From NCBI GenBank assembly GCA_023259035.1, contig JAHFRA010000026.1, forward strand, positions 3,362 to 36,169: 32,808 nucleotides of DNA, written 5' to 3'. A program made the position numbers and the translations under genes. The notes under the pieces were generated by a model that was not told the origin of the DNA, did no database searches, and was given only the letters and a program-made list of their open reading frames with translations. Positions 1 through 7,992 of the stretch are shown here, in pieces (position 1 is the stretch's first letter; every line of letters begins with the position of its first letter). The DNA comes from Gallionella sp. (GTDB lineage Bacteria > Pseudomonadota > Gammaproteobacteria > Burkholderiales > Gallionellaceae).

Positions 1-171
1 AGTGAAATCAATAAGGAAAATGTTTGCATTAAGGTAAGAGAAGATCAGCAATTCCCACATTGTAGATATGCCTTTTTAGCAAAATGATTGTGAGTTGAGT
101 CTCAATAGGTATCACTCAAGCTCATGCAAAAGTGTCACCAGAAGTGTCACCAAATGATCTGTGGCAAATAA
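1..171. other. AT-rich stretch without a supported gene
   Basis: No reading frame of convincing length or composition was seen on either strand. A 10-bp direct repeat (AGTGTCACCA) occurs twice, 12 bp apart, near positions 130-151. A short open frame crosses it and could be the tail of a gene whose body lies left of the window, such as an integrase next to the tRNA, but nothing recognisable is left to support this. Confidence 0.4.
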
Positions 172-201
172 AAAGGGTTAAGCATTTCTGCCTAACCCTT
201 T
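172..201 (-). terminator. Rho-independent terminator of tRNA-Arg
   Basis: Arms AAAGGGTTA (172-180) and TAACCCTTT (193-201) form a perfect 9-bp stem with a 12-base loop. Read on the minus strand the stem is followed by a U-rich run from the A-rich bases at about 163-174. It starts only eight bases past the encoded CCA of the minus-strand tRNA-Arg, so it is well placed to end that transcript. Confidence 0.75.
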
Positions 202-208
202 GAATTTA

Positions 209-285
209 TGGTGCGCCCGGAGCGATTCGAACGCCCGACCCCTTGGTTCGTAGCCAAGTACTCTATCCATCTGAGCTACGGGCGC
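209..285 (-). tRNA. tRNA-Arg (anticodon ACG)
   Basis: The reverse complement folds as a full 77-nt cloverleaf. The acceptor stem GCGCCCG pairs with CGGGCGC, the D arm contains AGCTCAGATGGATAGAG, the anticodon arm is CTTGG-CTACGAA-CCAAG with anticodon ACG, the T arm contains GGTTCGAATC-type bases (here CGTTCGAATCG), and CCA is encoded at 211-209. ACG is the inosine-modified anticodon reading CGU, CGC and CGA in bacteria. A terminator follows directly. tRNA genes of this kind are common integration sites, but no duplicated 3' end was seen in the window. Confidence 0.97.
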
Positions 286-602
286 GGTTATTATTGTATT
301 CGGCAGTGGACTGAGTCTACTGTCAAGTTACCTCATAAAAAATTTCCGTTAACGGATGTCTTCACAGCGAATTTGAAAGACTTTGTATTCCTTAAATTCT
401 ACTCTACGCAAAAAACACACCAAAACTACGCATCGAGACAATCTCAAACCATCAACGCGTCTTTAGTAGTCTTTAATGTAAATCGTACTCGGGGATTATA
501 GGGGCGTATCAGGGAATTAGCAACGGGCGGATTCAAGTTCATTGTATTATTGGAAAACAAACTGAACTAGTGACGTACACACCTCAACACCAAAAGCGAA
601 TC
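286..602. other. Intergenic region between tRNA-Arg and kinase gene
   Basis: About 310 bases with no supported gene. It must hold the promoter of the minus-strand tRNA: a TACAAT-like hexamer lies at 298-293 about eight bases upstream of the mature 5' end, but a TTGACA at 326-321 is 22 bases away, too far for a standard spacer. It also holds the leader of the plus-strand kinase gene. An open frame at 208-501 overlaps the tRNA and is not a gene. Confidence 0.4.
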
Positions 603-1922
603 ATGAAAACAGCCAATCCGGATAAGACCAAAAAGTTGAGTGAGAATGTTGCGCCACTGGCTGAGGATATTAAAAACTATAAGATTACACGGCTGTTGGG
701 GCGTGGAGCGACGAGCAATGTTTACTTGGGAGTAGATAAAACATCTTTGAAACTCGTCGCCATTAAAAAAATGCGCCCGGAATGCAGTATTGGTGTCCAG
801 AATAAAATGTTTGCAGTCGAATCCTCGCTGTGCGGAAAGTTGAAACATCCAAATATTGTTTCACTCATAGAGGCCAATAGCGGTGATGCGGACAATACTT
901 ATATCATCATGGAATATGTGGAAGGTGAGTCGTTGGAAAAATTTTCCACTCCTGACAACCTATTGCCTGTCAAAATTGTCACGGATATTGTCAGGCAGGC
1001 TGCCGAGGCTTTGAATTACGCCTTCCAGATGGGTGTGATCCATAGGGACGTCAAACCGGCAAATATTATTATGAGAGTTGACGGATTGGTTAAGTTGACC
1101 GATTTTGGCTGCGCTTTGCTGTTTAATTCGGATACCACACAAATAGCCGGGGCGGGAAGTTTGAGCTACATGTCGCCCGAACAACTCACGGGCATAGCGC
1201 TGAATCACCAGTCCGATATCTATTCACTAGGGGCCGTACTCTATCGCCTGCTGACTGGACACAATACTTTCAATGCAACGGATAATTACGCGGCCACCAA
1301 CCAGATCATTAATCACCCGCATATCCCGGTTGAAATACATCGCGTTGGGTTATCCAAGGAATTGGTTCGCATTACGGACCGTGCCCTGCAGAAAAACCTT
1401 ATAGACCGTTATCAGGACTGGAAGGAGTTTCTTAGTGATTTGTATGCGGCATCTGGGGAAAGTTTGGTTGAAAGCCAAGTCGATGAGAAGACCATGTTCG
1501 ATTTGATGAGCAGTTGTATTTTTTTCAAGGATTTCCTTACGGTGGAAATATGGGAAGTTCTACGCGCCTCGCTATGGCGCACATTTGGGCACAATGAGCA
1601 ACTCCTCAAAGATGGCGAGCACGGCTTTTCTTTCTACATCCTGCTGAAAGGCAGTGTTGTTGTAACCAAGAAAGGTCGCATGCTCAATGTCATTCAGGCC
1701 GGCGACTGCGTCGGGGAAAATGCCTGTTTATACAAGGGCAGTCCAATCAGGGGTGCGACTGTAACATCGCAAGGTGAAGTCATAGCGTTGGAAATTTCCA
1801 AGGAGCGTTTGGAAGGTTTCTCAAAAGATGTTTGTATCCGCATGGATCGCGCATTACTTCGCTCATTGAACGAAAAACTATCCGCATCCAACGCACGCGT
1901 ATTACAGCTAATGGGTATTTAA
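603..1922 (+). CDS. Serine/threonine protein kinase with C-terminal cyclic nucleotide-binding domain
   Basis: A cytosolic Hanks-type kinase of 439 residues when started at the ATG; a GTG at 570 would add 11 residues and neither start has a strong ribosome-binding site. The kinase signatures are complete: Gly-rich loop GRGATS at about 33-38, VAIKK lysine at about 55, catalytic HRDVKPAN at about 147-154, DFG at 167-169 and SPEQ (APE position) at 191-194. After a linker, about 314-430 looks like a cNMP-binding fold, with YILLKGSV and the phosphate-binding-cassette region GDCVGENA. The arrangement suggests kinase activity gated by a cyclic nucleotide, which is inference. No transmembrane segment was seen. 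It stands alone, with an IS3 element starting 16 bp after its stop, so any former downstream partner may have been separated from it. No phosphatase or substrate gene lies nearby. Confidence 0.9.
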   Translation: MKTANPDKTKKLSENVAPLAEDIKNYKITRLLGRGATSNVYLGVDKTSLKLVAIKKMRPECSIGVQNKMFAVESSLCGKLKHPNIVSLIEANSGDADNTYIIMEYVEGESLEKFSTPDNLLPVKIVTDIVRQAAEALNYAFQMGVIHRDVKPANIIMRVDGLVKLTDFGCALLFNSDTTQIAGAGSLSYMSPEQLTGIALNHQSDIYSLGAVLYRLLTGHNTFNATDNYAATNQIINHPHIPVEIHRVGLSKELVRITDRALQKNLIDRYQDWKEFLSDLYAASGESLVESQVDEKTMFDLMSSCIFFKDFLTVEIWEVLRASLWRTFGHNEQLLKDGEHGFSFYILLKGSVVVTKKGRMLNVIQAGDCVGENACLYKGSPIRGATVTSQGEVIALEISKERLEGFSKDVCIRMDRALLRSLNEKLSASNARVLQLMGI

Positions 1923-1938
1923 AGCAGGTTTTCACTAT

Positions 1939-1972
1939 TGAGCTTCCCCCGAAAAATCGTCTTTCAGAGGTG
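1939..1972 (+). repeat. Left terminal inverted repeat of the IS3 element
   Basis: Begins TGAGCTTCCCCCG and ends AGAGGTG. It matches the reverse complement of 3213-3247 apart from a few central bases. Confidence 0.88.
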
Positions 1973-2006
1973 ACGTAAAATTAACGTTACTTTTGAAAGG
2001 AAGAAT

Positions 2007-2324
2007 ATCCCGAAGCAGGAATACACGACCGGGTTCAAGGAACAGGCGGTCAAATATGTGAAGGCAGGGAAATCGATTGGCGCGGTAGCGAAGAAATTGG
2101 GGCTGATTGATCAGATACTGCGCAACTGGGTCAAGGCTGCGGGTAAGCTGGCCGGAGCTGGCGGCAAGGTGGTGACGCAGGAGCAGATGGAGCGGTCCCG
2201 ATTGCGAGCAGAAAATGTAAGGCTAAAGCGAGAGTGTGAAACCCTAAAAAAAGCAACGGCCCTTCGACAGGCTCAGGACAGGCCAAGCCAAGCCAAGCCA
2301 AGCTTCGCGAGAGACACACTGTGA
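2007..2324 (+). CDS. IS3-family transposase OrfA (helix-turn-helix), start codon apparently lost
   Basis: DNA-binding subunit of the IS3 transposase. Family-like sequence (PKQEYTTGFKEQAVKYVKAG, then SIGAVAKKLG and a leucine-rich EQMERSRLRAENVRLKRE helix) can be read from about 2007. At the expected start, just after an AAAGGAAG ribosome-binding site, stands ATC rather than ATG. The first conventional start in frame is the GTG at 2058, which would remove part of the HTH. Codons 2262-2303 encode 14 residues (LRQAQDR...KPS) foreign to the family: a short dispersed repeat sits between the normal KKATA and FARDTL. The frame survives the insertion. Whether the protein is still made is unclear. Confidence 0.75.
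   Translation: MPKQEYTTGFKEQAVKYVKAGKSIGAVAKKLGLIDQILRNWVKAAGKLAGAGGKVVTQEQMERSRLRAENVRLKRECETLKKATALRQAQDRPSQAKPSFARDTL
2246..2253 (+). promoter_or_regulatory. Programmed -1 frameshift site joining OrfA to OrfB
   Basis: Seven A residues followed by G (A7G) lie at the codons just before KATA, the classic slippery position of IS3 elements. A -1 slip here enters the orfB frame, which is open without a stop from this point through the inserted repeat to the OrfB body, so an OrfAB fusion transposase could be produced. Confidence 0.7.
2262..2303 (+). repeat. Short dispersed repeat inserted inside orfA
   Basis: The CTTCGACAGGCTCAGGACAG core resembles a short interspersed repeat seen in intergenic regions of many proteobacterial genomes (from memory, not searched). 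It is followed by three tandem CAAGC-type units. The insertion adds a net 39 bases compared with the usual OrfA end and keeps both the orfA frame and the -1 frame open. Confidence 0.65.
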
Positions 2325-3208
2325 AGCACGCCTGGATGGACAAGCAGCAGGAATTTGCGCTCGCCGAGATGTGCGTAGTGCTCGATGTCAGCGTGAGTGG
2401 CTACAGGTCTTGGAGACGTGGCGGCAAACCGAATCGCAAACGCCTCTCGGATGCGCAGATGCTGGCGCTGATCCGATCTGTTCATGCGGAGTTCAAAGGC
2501 ATCTATGGCAGCCCGAGAATGGTCAGAGAGTTGCGTGGCCGTGGCTTCCCTGCATCCAAGGGGCGGGTCGAGCGCCTGATGCAAGAAAACGACCTCCGCG
2601 CGCGGCACAAGCGGCGCTACAAGGTAACGACCGACCCCAAGCGCAACTTGCCGATTGCACCGAACCTGCTGGATCGGAACTTCAACCCGGCAGCGCCGAA
2701 TCAGGTCTGGACATTCGACATCACCTACCTGTGGACAGATGAGGGCTGGCTGTATCTGGCGATTGTGCTCGACCTGTTCAATCGTGAGGCGGTTGGCTGG
2801 TCACTGAAACCGCGTATGGCAGCAGACATCGTCACGGATGCGCTCACGACGGCATGGTTCCGCAAGAAGCCCGCAGCCGGGTTGATGCACCACTCAGATC
2901 GGGGCAGTCAATACGCCAGCCACGCATTCCAAGGAAAGCTCGAAGAGTACGGCATGATCTGCCCGATGAGTCGCAAGGGGAATTGTTGGGATAACGCGCC
3001 GACCGAGAGCTGGTTCAACAGCTTCAAGAACGAGCGGGTGCATGGACTGCATTACGAAACACGGGAGGAGATGACGTCCATGAGCTTCGAATATATTGAA
3101 GTGCTTTACAACCGGAAACGGCAACACTCGACGCTTGGCTATAAGCCACCGATCCGGTTTCTGAGTGACTGGCTTATCGCTCAACAGAAGGAAAAACTGG
3201 TAGCATGA
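2321..3208 (+). CDS. IS3-family transposase OrfB (DDE integrase)
   Basis: Catalytic subunit of the insertion sequence, 295 residues from a GTG overlapping the orfA stop, close to the usual family length. The HTH_21-like region (KGIYGSPRMVRELR, about 59-72) is followed by the rve catalytic core. The DDE triad is visible: D133 in FDITYLWTD, D193 in HHSDRGSQY, and E229 in WDNAPTESWFNSFKNE. The C-terminus has the usual YNRKRQHSTLGY block. In IS3 elements it is normally made as an OrfAB fusion through the upstream A7G slip site, and alone can modulate the fusion's activity. No disabling change was seen. Confidence 0.96.
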   Translation: MKHAWMDKQQEFALAEMCVVLDVSVSGYRSWRRGGKPNRKRLSDAQMLALIRSVHAEFKGIYGSPRMVRELRGRGFPASKGRVERLMQENDLRARHKRRYKVTTDPKRNLPIAPNLLDRNFNPAAPNQVWTFDITYLWTDEGWLYLAIVLDLFNREAVGWSLKPRMAADIVTDALTTAWFRKKPAAGLMHHSDRGSQYASHAFQGKLEEYGMICPMSRKGNCWDNAPTESWFNSFKNERVHGLHYETREEMTSMSFEYIEVLYNRKRQHSTLGYKPPIRFLSDWLIAQQKEKLVA

Positions 3209-3212
3209 AACC

Positions 3213-3247
3213 CACCTCTTGGAAGACGAATAACCGGGGGAAGCTCA
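3213..3247 (+). repeat. Right terminal inverted repeat of the IS3 element
   Basis: Runs from CACCTCTTGGAAGACGA to CGGGGGAAGCTCA. It is the reverse complement of the left end at 1939-1972 with a few mismatches in the middle. Confidence 0.88.
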
Positions 3248-3383
3248 ATCAGCACCACACCAACAATCAAGTCACTTTAGTTTTTAGCGGGATTAAGAGA
3301 TCAGACTTAAGTTAGAATGCGCAGCGTTTGGAATACCTGCTGCCTTGATGGAATCCGTTTGGCATAGTTTTTGGCATATGAAA

Positions 3384-3420
3384 AACCGCGCCAACATAAA
3401 ATCAAGCAGTGGTGCGGCTT
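3384..3420 (-). terminator. Probable terminator of tRNA-Leu
   Basis: On the minus strand, AAGCCGCACCA pairs imperfectly with TGGCGCGG across a loop and is followed by a run of five T. It begins about 14 bases beyond the tRNA-Leu 3' end. Confidence 0.6.
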
Positions 3421-3433
3421 TCATAGTGTTCGA

Positions 3434-3518
3434 TGGTGCCCAGAAGAGGACTCGAACCTCCACACCTTGCGGCACACGGACCTGAACCGTGCGCGTCTAC
3501 CAATTCCGCCATCTGGGC
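3434..3518 (-). tRNA. tRNA-Leu (anticodon CAG)
   Basis: An 85-nt class II tRNA on the reverse strand. The acceptor GCCCAGA pairs with TCTGGGC, the D arm is TGGCGGAATTGGTAGACGCG, the anticodon arm CACGG-TTCAGGT-CCGTG gives anticodon CAG, there is a long variable arm (TGCCGCAAGGTGT), the T loop is GGTTCGAGTCC, and CCA is encoded at 3436-3434. It reads CUG. It is divergent from rnr, with about 50 bases between them. Confidence 0.97.
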
Positions 3519-3567
3519 CAAGACTTGCTGAAGGCGCGCAATTTAATTGTTAAAGGATTTATTGTCA

Positions 3568-5805
3568 ATGAAAAAGAAAAATAGCTTACGCCTGCAAGAC
3601 CCATTTCTGGAGCGCGAGCGCGAACAGTATGAACATCCGCTGCCGAGTCGCGAATTCATTTTGCAGATGTTGACCGAACAGGGCGCTCCGGTCAGCGATG
3701 AAGAGTTGTTGCAGTTGTTGCATATCGAGGCGCATGAGGAGGAGTTGTTTGCGCGCCGCCTGCGCGCGATGGAGCGTGACGGGCAGATCATGCGCAACCG
3801 CAAACACGCGATCTGTGTGATGGAGAAACTCGATCTGATCAAGGGCAAGGTGCAAGGCCATCCGGATGGCTTCGGTTTCCTGATTCCGGAAGACGGCAGC
3901 CCCGACATGTTCCTCAGCGAGAAGGAAATGCACAAGGTGCTGCACGGCGATGTGGTGATGGTGCGGCAATCCGGTGTGGATCGGCGCGGACGTCCGGAGG
4001 GCAAGATTATCGAGGTGCTGGAGCGCGGTAATAGTCGTGTGGTTGGACGCCTGCATGAAGAGCACGGCATCCAGTTTGTGGTGGCGGAAAACCGCCGCAT
4101 CACCCAGGATATTCTGGTTGCAGCCGGGCAGTCAGGCGGAGCCAAGTCCGGACAGGTGGTGATGCTGGAAATCCTGAAACATCCCGACAAGCATGCCCAG
4201 CCAATCGGGCGCATTGTTGAGGTGTTGGGCAACTATGCCGACCCCGGCATGGAAATCGAAATTGCGTTGCGCAAGCATGATCTGCCGTATGAGTTTCCCA
4301 AGGACGCAGAAAAACAGGCCAGGAAAATTTCCCCTGTCGTTGCCGCCGAGGATTGGGCCGGACGCGAAGATATCCGCAGCTTGCCGCTGGTCACGATAGA
4401 CGGGGAAACCGCGCGCGACTTCGACGATGCGGTGTATTGCGCGCCGGAAAAGGGCGGCTACCGCCTGGTGGTGGCGATCGCCGATGTCAGCCACTATGTG
4501 CAGACCGGCGACGCGCTGGATCGCGAGGCGATTTTGCGCGGCAACTCGGTGTATTTCCCGCGCCGCGTGATCCCGATGCTGCCGGAAGAATTGTCCAACG
4601 GCCTGTGCTCGTTGAACCCGCGGGTGGATCGCCTGTGCATGGTGTGCGACATGCATGTCAGCAATAGCGGCGACATCGGCAAATACCGTTTTTATCCGTC
4701 GGTGATGTATTCGCAGGCGCGGCTGACTTACACGCAGGTTGCAGAAATGCTGGCGCAGCCGGATGGCGAATTGGCCAAGAGTAATGCGGCCATCGTGCCG
4801 CATTTGCAAAATCTTTATGCGTTGTTTCAGAAGCTGCTGAAAGCGCGTGAGAAGCGCGGGGCGATTGACTTCGAGACGGTCGAGACGCAGATGATCTTCA
4901 CCGACCAGGGCAAGATCGAGCGCATCGTGCCGGTGGTGCGCAACGATGCGCACAAGTTGATCGAGGAGTGCATGCTGGCGGCGAACGTGTGCGCGGCGGG
5001 TTATTTGCATGATCACCAGCACACCGTGTTGTATCGTATTCACCAGGGGCCAACGCCGGAAAAGTTGGAGGGTTTGCGTGAATTCATGAAGGAGTTCGGT
5101 TTGCAGCTCACCGGCGAAGACGATCCGCAAGCTGCCGATTATTCCAGGTTGCTCAAGCAGATCAAAGGCCGCCCCGATGCCGGTTTGCTGCAGACTGTGA
5201 TGCTGCGCTCGCTGCGTCAGGCCAAGTATGAGCCGGAGAACATCGGGCATTTTGGTCTGGGCTATGAGGCCTATACGCATTTCACCTCGCCGATCCGCCG
5301 CTACCCTGATCTGCTGGTGCATCGTGCCATCAAGGCGGTGCTGCAAGGCAAGCAATACAAACCCGCGCAGAAATGGAGCGAGCTGGGAGTGCACTGCTCG
5401 ATGACCGAGCGCCGCGCCGACGATGCCACGCGCGATGTCGAAGCCTGGCTGAAATGCTTCTACATGCGCGATCATCTCGGCAGCGTGTTTACCGGCACGG
5501 TTTCGTCAGTCACCAGTTTCGGCATGTTTGTTGCGCTGGACGACTTGTATGTCGAGGGACTGGTGCATATTTCCGAGCTCGGCAAGGATTATTTCCAGTT
5601 CGACGCCACCAAACATCAGCTGCTTGGCGAGCGCACCGGACAACGCTATCGCCTCGGTGATCGCGTGCAAGTGCGCGTCGTCAAGGTGGATATGGAAAGC
5701 ACCAAGATTGATTTCGTGCTGCAGGAGGTCATCGAGAGAGCCGAACAGCGAGCTGCGCCGAAGGGTGCCAAAAAAGCTTCCAAAGGTAAAAAACGCCATG
5801 GCTGA
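3568..5805 (+). CDS. rnr: Ribonuclease R
   Basis: 3'-to-5' processive exoribonuclease that degrades structured RNA and takes part in rRNA and tmRNA quality control in the cytoplasm. The 745 residues contain, in order, a winged-helix domain (about 20-85), two cold-shock RNA-binding domains (about 90-240), the RNB catalytic domain starting near 265 and an S1 domain (about 640-725), then a lysine-rich tail. The active-site signature [16 protein letters not shown] at about 276-291 supplies the metal-binding aspartates. The RNB block [16 protein letters not shown] is also clear. The ATG at 3568 is preceded by AAAGGA at good spacing; a TTG at 3547 lacks one. The stop overlaps the rlmB start by eight bases, the usual rnr-rlmB arrangement of beta- and gammaproteobacteria. 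Confidence 0.97.
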   Translation: MKKKNSLRLQDPFLEREREQYEHPLPSREFILQMLTEQGAPVSDEELLQLLHIEAHEEELFARRLRAMERDGQIMRNRKHAICVMEKLDLIKGKVQGHPDGFGFLIPEDGSPDMFLSEKEMHKVLHGDVVMVRQSGVDRRGRPEGKIIEVLERGNSRVVGRLHEEHGIQFVVAENRRITQDILVAAGQSGGAKSGQVVMLEILKHPDKHAQPIGRIVEVLGNYADPGMEIEIALRKHDLPYEFPKDAEKQARKISPVVAAEDWAGREDIRSLPLVTIDGETARDFDDAVYCAPEKGGYRLVVAIADVSHYVQTGDALDREAILRGNSVYFPRRVIPMLPEELSNGLCSLNPRVDRLCMVCDMHVSNSGDIGKYRFYPSVMYSQARLTYTQVAEMLAQPDGELAKSNAAIVPHLQNLYALFQKLLKAREKRGAIDFETVETQMIFTDQGKIERIVPVVRNDAHKLIEECMLAANVCAAGYLHDHQHTVLYRIHQGPTPEKLEGLREFMKEFGLQLTGEDDPQAADYSRLLKQIKGRPDAGLLQTVMLRSLRQAKYEPENIGHFGLGYEAYTHFTSPIRRYPDLLVHRAIKAVLQGKQYKPAQKWSELGVHCSMTERRADDATRDVEAWLKCFYMRDHLGSVFTGTVSSVTSFGMFVALDDLYVEGLVHISELGKDYFQFDATKHQLLGERTGQRYRLGDRVQVRVVKVDMESTKIDFVLQEVIERAEQRAAPKGAKKASKGKKRHG

Positions 5806-6535
5806 TCTGCGCCTGATTTACGGTTTTCATGCCGTCACCTCGCGTATCCGCCAGAACCCCGATGGCGTGCTGGAAATTTACCTGCAAGCGCAGCGCAACG
5901 ACCCGCGCATGCGCGACCTGATCAAGCTCGCCGAAACCAATGGCGTGCGCATCATCCCGATAGAAGCGGCACGCCTCGACGGCATGGCGGGCAATGCCCG
6001 GCATCAGGGAGTAGCCGCGCGCGTCGATGCGGCGCAGCGTGTGCAGCACCTGGATGATGTCCTGGATACGCTCGACGAGCCGCCGTTGCTGCTGGTGCTG
6101 GACGGCGTGCAGGACCCGCACAACCTCGGCGCCTGCCTGCGCAGCGCCGACGCGTTCGGCGTACACGCGGTGATCGCACCGAAAGACCGCGCGGTCGGCA
6201 TCACCGCCACGGTGGAAAAAGTCGCCTGCGGCGCGGCGGAAACCGTGCCGTACATCACCGTCACCAACCTCGCGCGCACTTTACGAGAGCTACAGGAGCG
6301 CGGCATCTGGGTGGTCGGCGCGGCAAGCGAAGCGGAGCGCGACCTGAACGGCTTCAAACACACCGGCCCACTGGCCTGGGTGCTGGGTGCGGAAGGCGAA
6401 GGCCTGCGCCGCCTGACGCGCGAGACCTGCGACGAACTGGTGCGCATCCCGATGCTGGGCAACGTGGAAAGCCTGAATGTTTCAGTGAGTGCCGGTATCT
6501 GTCTGTTCGAGGCAAGACGCCAGAGATTGAGCTGA
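5798..6535 (+). CDS. rlmB: 23S rRNA (guanosine-2'-O-)-methyltransferase RlmB
   Basis: SpoU-class (SPOUT, knotted) methyltransferase of 245 residues that uses S-adenosylmethionine to methylate the 2'-OH of G2251 in the 23S rRNA P-loop. The N-terminal RNA-binding part ([12 protein letters not shown], and RHQGVAARV near 68-76) precedes the three SPOUT motifs: [17 protein letters not shown] at 101-117, VLGAEGEG at 195-202, and [18 protein letters not shown] at 217-234. The ATG overlaps the last codons of rnr, so the two are surely co-transcribed and probably translationally coupled. A much earlier in-frame start inside rnr has no support. Length and motifs are normal. Confidence 0.97.
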   Translation: MADLRLIYGFHAVTSRIRQNPDGVLEIYLQAQRNDPRMRDLIKLAETNGVRIIPIEAARLDGMAGNARHQGVAARVDAAQRVQHLDDVLDTLDEPPLLLVLDGVQDPHNLGACLRSADAFGVHAVIAPKDRAVGITATVEKVACGAAETVPYITVTNLARTLRELQERGIWVVGAASEAERDLNGFKHTGPLAWVLGAEGEGLRRLTRETCDELVRIPMLGNVESLNVSVSAGICLFEARRQRLS

Positions 6536-6816
6536 CGGCAAGTTATGTCAGCGCAACCGGAATGCGTTGCCCAACTAATGGGCGACCACCTTTAGGGTGT
6601 CTCTATAAATTCAAATAATTGCACAGCGTCAACGAAGGTGCGGCCAGCCAGAGCGTTCTGCCAACAAACCAAAAATAGAAGTTGCGGCGATACGGATGCA
6701 CCGACAAAGTGATAGCCCACGCAGGGGGTAACGTAGCTGCAAAGGGGCTATTGTGCTTGCCCTCACTGCCGTTCGGGTGTAAATTGCCGCATCACCATCG
6801 ATCAAGAATTCGTAAA

Positions 6817-7026
6817 ATGAGCACTGCCACCTTGTCCAGCAAATTCCAGCTTTCCCTACCCAAGGCGTTACGCGAAGCCATGCAGCTTCAGCCTGGGCAA
6901 CAGTTCGAACTGATACCGATGGGATCGGTTATCCAGTTGGTTCCCAAGACCTCCATCAAGCAACTGCGCGGCATCGCCCGTGGCGCAAATTCCGCGCAAT
7001 ACCGAGACCGGGCGGATCGCTCCTGA
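6817..7026 (+). CDS. AbrB-family (SpoVT/VapB-like) antitoxin
   Basis: A 69-residue swapped-hairpin AbrB protein: STATLSSKFQLSLPKALREA, then LQPGQQFELIPMGSVIQLVP, is the typical beta-strand pair with a loop. Such proteins bind their own promoter as dimers and neutralise the partner toxin through the C-terminal tail (here about 45-69, rich in R, A and D). The stop TGA shares bases with the start ATG of the PIN-domain gene (TGATG), so the two are translationally coupled. The start at 6817 fits the domain boundary although the ribosome-binding site is weak. Confidence 0.85.
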   Translation: MSTATLSSKFQLSLPKALREAMQLQPGQQFELIPMGSVIQLVPKTSIKQLRGIARGANSAQYRDRADRS

Positions 7027-7397
7027 TGTTTCTGGTGGATACCTGCGGCTGGATCGAATGGATGATTGATTCGCCGCTCGCCAAAAGTTACTCGCGCTAC
7101 TTGACCTCTCCCGATACGCTGATCGTGCCGACTCTGGTGCAGCACGAACTATACAAGTGGCTGTACCGGGAAATAGACCCGCCCACCGCCTTAACCGCCA
7201 TCGCCGCAACCCAGACCGCGATCGTCATTCCACTCGACACCTCGTTGGCGCTACTGGCTGCAGACACCGCGCGGGAATTTAAACTGGCAATGGCGGACGC
7301 CATCATCTACGCCACCGTCCGCCAGCACCGCGCCACACTCATCACCAGCGACATACATTTTGCAGACTTGCCGCATGTAAAGTATTTTCTAAAATGA
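7026..7397 (+). CDS. PIN-domain ribonuclease toxin, VapC-type
   Basis: A 123-residue PIN domain that would cleave RNA (tRNA or rRNA in characterised VapC toxins) with metal ions held by acidic residues. The expected set is present: D5 in FLVDTCGW, E41 in VQHELYKW, D91 in LAMADAIIYAT, and D109 in LITSD. Length is typical and no frameshift is seen. It is coupled by the TGATG overlap to the AbrB-type antitoxin just upstream, a standard type II toxin-antitoxin layout. The RNA target cannot be told from the sequence. Confidence 0.9.
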   Translation: MFLVDTCGWIEWMIDSPLAKSYSRYLTSPDTLIVPTLVQHELYKWLYREIDPPTALTAIAATQTAIVIPLDTSLALLAADTAREFKLAMADAIIYATVRQHRATLITSDIHFADLPHVKYFLK

Positions 7398-7412
7398 AAC
7401 AGACTTCTTTAG

Positions 7413-7655
7413 CTATTCAGGAAGAATAGGCGGCTTTAAGGACGCAATTTTCGACCTTAAAGACTGGGCGCGGTCAGCACTGCAAGTGCTATAACCGTGG
7501 CTCCCGATTACGCGATTATGATGAGCGTTCAGATAGCTCGTCATCCCCGCCGCATGGCACGCACTAGGCAGCGTGCCGGTAATGACAATCCGGTCATAAC
7601 AGGTCAGCACGCCTGCTATCCGGTCACGGTAGCGTTCAAGAAGCGGGGTGTTCAT
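7413..7655 (-). pseudogene. Truncated N-terminus of a conserved hypothetical protein
   Basis: The minus strand begins with a strong GGAGG ribosome-binding site and ATG, then NTPLLERYRDRIAGVLTCYD and RIVITGTLPSACHAAGMTSY. I recognise this as the start of a much longer conserved protein of unknown function found in many environmental bacteria (from memory). After about 48 residues the family resemblance stops and the frame ends about 32 residues later in unrelated sequence. It is therefore a 5' relic, cut just next to the vapC end. It could still be expressed as an 80-residue peptide, but nothing suggests a function. Confidence 0.65.
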
Positions 7656-7992
7656 GGTAGCCTCCATTTCGTATCACAGAGCGCTAATACTTTAACCTGT
7701 TTGGTTCCGGCTTAGGATAATTATAGTTCCCGATTATGTGCCTGCCGAAGCAGGTTCGTTATTCTACAGACCGACAGTTCGCTTCCAGTTATTTACCACC
7801 CCGTTTCACAACGACGCAGTTAAGTGAACAGCATGGGTGTCCCCTATTGCTCGGCATTTCGGCCTATTGCTATTGGCTTGGAGTGCGAGTAAGGTTCCGT
7901 TCGGTATCTCGCACCACACAGGCACACGCAATCCAGCACAGAAAAAACCGCACCTCTAAACAAGCACCGTTCCAAACCCACAGGGAGGCAGC
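7656..7992. other. Intergenic region, no supported gene
   Basis: About 335 bases. An open frame at 7736-7996 on the plus strand has low-complexity, non-protein-like composition and no ribosome-binding site, so it is not called. The region must contain the promoters of the minus-strand relic and of the plus-strand secreted-protein pair. The latter has a clear AGGGAGG ribosome-binding site at about 7982-7988. Confidence 0.4.

Larger units (their letters stand above)
1939..3247 (+). mobile_element. IS3-family insertion sequence, complete with both ends
   Basis: A 1309-bp element carrying overlapping orfA and orfB joined by a predicted -1 frameshift. The ends are imperfect inverted repeats of 34-35 bp starting TGAGCTTCCCCCG at the left and finishing in CGGGGGAAGCTCA at the right, both running inward to an AGAGGTG/CACCTCT block. 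The symmetry extends two bases further out on each side (AT...AT). IS3 elements normally leave a 3-4 bp target duplication; none is evident here (left flank CTAT, right flank ATCA), which suggests later rearrangement or flank decay. orfB looks intact. orfA has no ATG and contains an inserted repeat, so transposition ability is uncertain. Confidence 0.93.

Noticed and set aside
1..201. Possible 3' end of an integrase gene next to tRNA-Arg
   Set aside because: Only about 20 open codons without family motifs; stop codons interrupt the frame further left.
208..501. Open frame of 97 codons overlapping tRNA-Arg
   Set aside because: Begins within the tRNA gene and has no coding character.
1933..3253. 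Target-site duplication of the IS3 element
   Set aside because: Flanks CTAT/ATCA and alternatives shifted by one or two bases do not match; no duplication can be supported.
4132..5475. A 447-codon open frame antisense to rnr
   Set aside because: Mirror frame of a GC-rich gene. Composition is rich in H, R, Q and A with no family resemblance, and rnr on the other strand is unambiguous.
6569..6600. Small stem-loops after rlmB as a terminator
   Set aside because: GCCCA/TGGGC and neighbouring short stems are followed by no run of T.
7434..7462. CTTTAAGG/CCTTAAAG inverted repeat after vapC as a terminator
   Set aside because: AT-rich 8-bp stem with no U-tract on either side; too weak to call.
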